64,000 bases of DNA, taken from positions 121,032,719 through 121,096,718 of the forward strand of contig NC_080420.1 in assembly GCF_029873635.1 (NCBI RefSeq), written 5' to 3'. Source of the DNA: Malania oleifera. Taxonomy: Eukaryota; Streptophyta; Magnoliopsida; Santalales; Ximeniaceae. Every line of letters starts with the position of its first letter. Position 1 is the first letter of the stretch. Shown in pieces: positions 60,535 through 64,000 of this stretch. The translations under genes and the position numbers were made by a program. Below the pieces are notes generated by a model. The model worked only from the letters and a program-made list of their open reading frames with translations. It did not search any database and was not told the DNA's origin.

Positions 60535-61149
60535 CTGCTCTATAAATATCAAAATCCATACTTTTTACTTTCAAATTAAGAAATCTCTCTCCTCTCTCTC
60601 TCCCCTTCGGTTCTCTCTCTCTCTTTCGTCGATTTCGGGCTAAATTTACGTCTGATCGACAATCCGAAGCCACCACGACGCTTCTGGGGAAGTTCTCTCC
60701 AAATCTGCCAGAGCGGATCGTTGGTGAAAGCAAGTTGGAAATCATCCCTGAGTTGAGATAAGGCTTTTTAAACCAAATTTGGTCTTGCGATAGTTATAGG
60801 AAATGATATACACGTGGAAATACTGAAGTTTAATACTGGGAGTTTTCATTTTCAGGGTATTGGTCAGGAAATCCTACGGGTGTTAGACTAGAATATTTTG
60901 GGGACTTTCTCAGTAGTTAGGTAAAGGGATAAATTAAGCTAGTTCTTTTGAGAAAATGTGTATATATAGCATTTGATTTCAGGAAAGTAAATATGTTTAC
61001 ATATATATGATTTATATTTGGGAAAATACTGTTGAAAATGATGATATGTTGAATATGTGAAAAATCTGTTAGTGTGGCATAAGTATAAAATGTTACGAAA
61101 TACTGTTTTCTGGGATGGGATTATGATACAGATTTTTATAATGGGAAAA

Positions 61150-61365
61150 ACCGGCGTACGGACCGTGCTATGATATGTTTGCTGGTGTACGGGTCGTGCT
61201 ATGATGTGATTTGTCAGCGTACGGGTTGTGCTATGATATGTTTGAAGGCGTACGAGTCGTGTTATGATGTGATTTTCTAGCGTACGGGCTGTGCTATGAT
61301 TTGCCAGCGTACGGGCCAAGCTATGATAAAATGTGTAATATTGGCATACGGGCCGATGATTTTCA
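61150..61365 (+). repeat. Tandem repeat, about 35-40-bp unit, in LTR H
   Basis: Six drifting copies of the type GGCGTACGGGTCGTGCTATG + ATRTGATTTG. CGTACG is itself a palindrome. Confidence 0.85.
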
Positions 61366-62321
61366 TGATATACGTATATATGTAAAATAATATGATTGAT
61401 GTGAAAATTAATGATATGAAATATCCATGTATCACAGTTTCAATATACGTTATATGGTATCAGAACCTAGTTGGCTTGGTCTAGACTAGCACTTGCACGG
61501 TACCGTTGCTATGTGTTCATGGTTTTCGTGATCATGATATTTGTATTAACGCCGCTGTACGGAGTAGTGTGAGATTGGATGGTTGATGTGATTTTTAAGA
61601 AGTGTGTGATCGCCCCTAGTGTACGGACCAGGTCAGGTAGACCCATCAGACTGACAGACTGTACTTTTGATTTGGCAATGGTAGGCCAACCATTGTCAGG
61701 TTCCGCCTTCGGGCCACACAACCCAGTCATGTGGGGGTAATACGTGACAACAGCCAGCTAACCTACCAGGAATGTTTTTGTATTATAATTTATGAGATGA
61801 GATATGTTTATGAAAATACAGTATGTTCTTCCATGATTTGATATATATATATATATATATGTTTTCCCATATTTGACAAAACAGTTACAGAATATGTTAT
61901 GTATGGTATATGTAGAACACAGAATGCTCATGTTACCACACACTGGTATTAGTTTATTTCCTTTACTGAGAGGTGTCTCACCCCTAAATTTTATCAACTT
62001 TTCAGGAGCCCCAGATAGGAGAGCGGAAAAAGCCCCGCTAAATTAGAGTTGTTGTCTGCCCTTTTTGAAGGGTAAGTTTTAGTAAGGACAGTTTGATTTT
62101 TGTGGGAAGTGTCCCTAGAGTTTTTTTCTTTTGGGATGTATATACTAAAATACAGTGGATGTAGCGACTCTGGTATTTGTAATAATGTGATGGATGTCTT
62201 TGTATTTATGATATTGTGAATGTATGTTTTCTGCTACTTAGGCTTCCGTTATGTGTTCTGATGTATTCCTGGTACCCACGGGTCCAAGTAGATTATGATC
62301 TACTAATATGGGATTTGTGAT

Positions 62322-62353
<32 letters not shown>

Positions 62354-62529
62354 ATGTATATGGAAAATGAAGCAGGTCGTCAAACAGATATTCAGTTATA
62401 CAGATATTAAATATTCCCGTTGTTTAGGTAGTTTATTGTGTCTCAGGTTCTATGGGTCCTATTTGGACCGTGATGATGGTGGTATGATTTATAATAAAAT
62501 GTATCAAGGCAATGAAATTTCACAATATA

Positions 62530-62710
62530 TGTAGTAACCCGACCCCGAAAAAAAATAAAAAATAATAATAAAATAAATAAATAAATAAATAAAAAGATAT
62601 TTTGGAGAAGATATTTTGAGATATTTATATATAAATATCTTGGAGGAGATATTTATTTAGATTACTTAAGGGCCAAGTTAGGATTTATTCTATAAATTCT
62701 CTTATTCTCT

Positions 62711-62750
<40 letters not shown>

Positions 62751-64000
62751 AAGATCCTTCGCCGTTCGTCGTCCGTTTCCAAAAACGGAGGATACTGCGT
62801 GGATCAGAAGAGGAAACTCTACACTTTTAGTGGATAGGATCGTCATTTCGGAGAGTTTCAGGTTTTCCCAAGAATCGAGGTAGGAATCTGATCCTAATTT
62901 TGATTGGATATTTGAATAGCAGTAGAAAACATAGTAAGGTTATGTTCTGTGGTTTTAGGTTTTCGGGATCTCGGGTTGTCGATTTGGACTGTTTTCATAC
63001 GAACTTTCATTTCGAGTATAAGGTAAGGGCAATTTGATTACAACAGCTATTTTGGAAAACTAAACCGCTAAAAAGCTAGTTTATGTTATTATATATGATT
63101 TAACTGCTTATTTTTGAAATTCTACCGAGTAGAAATGCCGGTTTGACAATTTTACGATTTTTGGTAAAAACGAGGATTTCGACATGTGATCTCCAAATTT
63201 TATAAAATTGTTTATTTGTGTTTATACTATAGTAGGAGAGGCTCGAATCCTTTATTTATTCAGTTAAACTATGTATATTGAATTTCTATCATTTAGTGGG
63301 TTTTTGTATCAAACTTGTGTGATATATGTTGAAATGGAAATGAATGTATTTTCTATACTACTGATATAGAATATGGGAATGAAATTCCAATTTGTTATAC
63401 TGAGAATGTGAAAAACTAAGGTCAGTGATACATTGAGCTGAATCAGTAAACAAAGAGGGGTAAACTGAGTGGAAAGACACCGGTTTGAACCCGCTGGGAT
63501 TATTTCTATACTATTGATATAGGGTTGAAAAATACTTTCTTTGCAAGGTGAAATGAAACCACTGTTATATGATACGGCACGATATCGTAGCTAGATGTAC
63601 ACGTGCAACCACACGTATTAAACGATGTGGGTACCAAGATGGTCGGCTAGCAGGGTGAAACCATTGGCTGATATTGGGCCAATGGGGGCAGTCGGATCGT
63701 ATGTAGGTACTCGGCAGTGTCTGCACGAACAGGGCATTGGACGAGTACCAGTGCACAACTCGAGCCACGGGATAAAACTGGTTATAGGGATATTTTGCTG
63801 TTGGTCATCTGATAAATCATTAAATGGTCGAAAGACAGATGTGAGAATTTTGTAATATGAATAATGATATACCTGATGCATTACTGTATTGAAAATATTT
63901 GATTTATATTCCTGATGTTGAATGAAAATATGCATGTATGCAGTCACACACTATTGTAACTCCTTCTTCCTTACTAAGAGGTGTCTCACCCTATTTTACA
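62530..64000 (+). mobile_element. LTR I, runs off the window
   Basis: Begins TGTAGTAACCCGACCCCG after ATATA. Short U3 with (AATA)n at about 62560-62600 and no palindrome array; TATA at 62691-62697; (CT)n at about 62714-62747; donor-like GAGGTAGGAA (62879) and AAGGTAAGGG (63020); the TAAGAGGTGTCTCA hairpin near 63974-63988 shows the end lies shortly past 64000. It resembles element D's LTR in its R region (GCGTGGATCAGAAGAGGAAA, TTTTAGTGGAT). Confidence 0.8.

Larger units (their letters stand above)
60164..62384 (+). mobile_element. Solo LTR H inside LTR G
   Basis: Begins TGTAACGACCCGAATAATAA. The end is GGTCGTCAAA, a decayed GGGCGTGACA. TSD CAGAT at 60159-60163 and 62385-62389. U3 palindromes at 60238-60534, TATA 60541-60548, CT-rich leader, tandem GTACGGG repeat at 61150-61365, block CCTTCGGGCCACACAACCC at 61705-61723, hairpin TGAGAGGTGTCTCA near 61967 and TTTTCAG ending at about 62005. 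Confidence 0.75.
58943..62529 (+). mobile_element. LTR G, inserted in gag of E and interrupted by LTR H
   Basis: Starts TGTAGAGACTCGAAG directly after TATGG (58938-58942, expected TSD). U3 palindromes at about 59025-59170, TATA at 59180-59187, donor-like AGGGTAAGTAG at 59398. It is split by solo LTR H (60164-62384), resumes at 62385-62529 and is then cut by LTR I, so its end is not in the window. Confidence 0.75.

Overview
This window is nuclear DNA of a flowering plant, most likely a eudicot. The evidence is intron-split genes with GT-AG junctions, an AT-rich and microsatellite-rich background, plant LINE and Ty3/gypsy families, and two decayed plastid-derived fragments. I see no operons, CRISPR arrays or bacterial signals. 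Only two cellular genes look intact. Most of the rest is transposable elements, many nested, whose borders are fixed here by target-site duplications (TSDs) read directly.

Layout. 1-15 kb: intergenic AT-rich DNA with a 75-bp tandem duplication, a 5'-truncated LINE with an RNase H domain (5396-6858, 16-bp TSD), a short LINE tail (8374-8663, 23-bp TSD), small TIR/MITE-like repeats including a nested pair at 14.0-15.0 kb, and a GC-rich minisatellite near 12.5 kb. 15.60-26.51 kb: one 10.9-kb LTR retrotransposon (TSD TGCAC) that carries gag but no pol. It was itself hit by a solo LTR inside gag (TSD CGAGA) and by a second LTR-like unit inside its 3' LTR (TSD CATGT). 27.86-29.10 kb: intact single-exon DUF1645-family gene, plus strand. 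35.18-35.35 kb: decayed plastid 16S rRNA fragment. 35.68-50.78 kb: complete 11-exon protein disulfide isomerase gene of the PDIL2-1 type, minus strand, 361 codons. Its fourth intron is 10.2 kb because an 8.3-kb Tekay-like chromovirus (38994-47307, TSD AAGGG) sits in it in antisense orientation. 51.4-64 kb: a graveyard in which an RTE-like LINE (minus) is split by a solo LTR and holds a plastid psbB fragment, followed by gypsy LTRs nested inside each other.

The most interesting signals are shared by the LTRs rather than by genes. First, in several families the U3 region just upstream of the TATA box holds an array of short palindromes whose outer bases differ between families while symmetry is kept (CTCGTCGACGAG, TTCGTCGACGAA, AAACCGTCGACGGTTT, GTGGGCCCCAC). 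Second, nearly every LTR ends with a TGAGA-GGTG-TCTCA hairpin about 25 nt upstream of a TTTTCAG acceptor-like site, with G|GTAAGG donor-like sites downstream of TATA, suggesting an intron inside the LTR leader. Third, in-frame stops in the dead gag/pol genes are nearly all explainable as transitions from CAG, TGG or CGA, as expected from deamination of methylated cytosine.

All coordinates were read by eye. Family names rest on motif recognition without database search.
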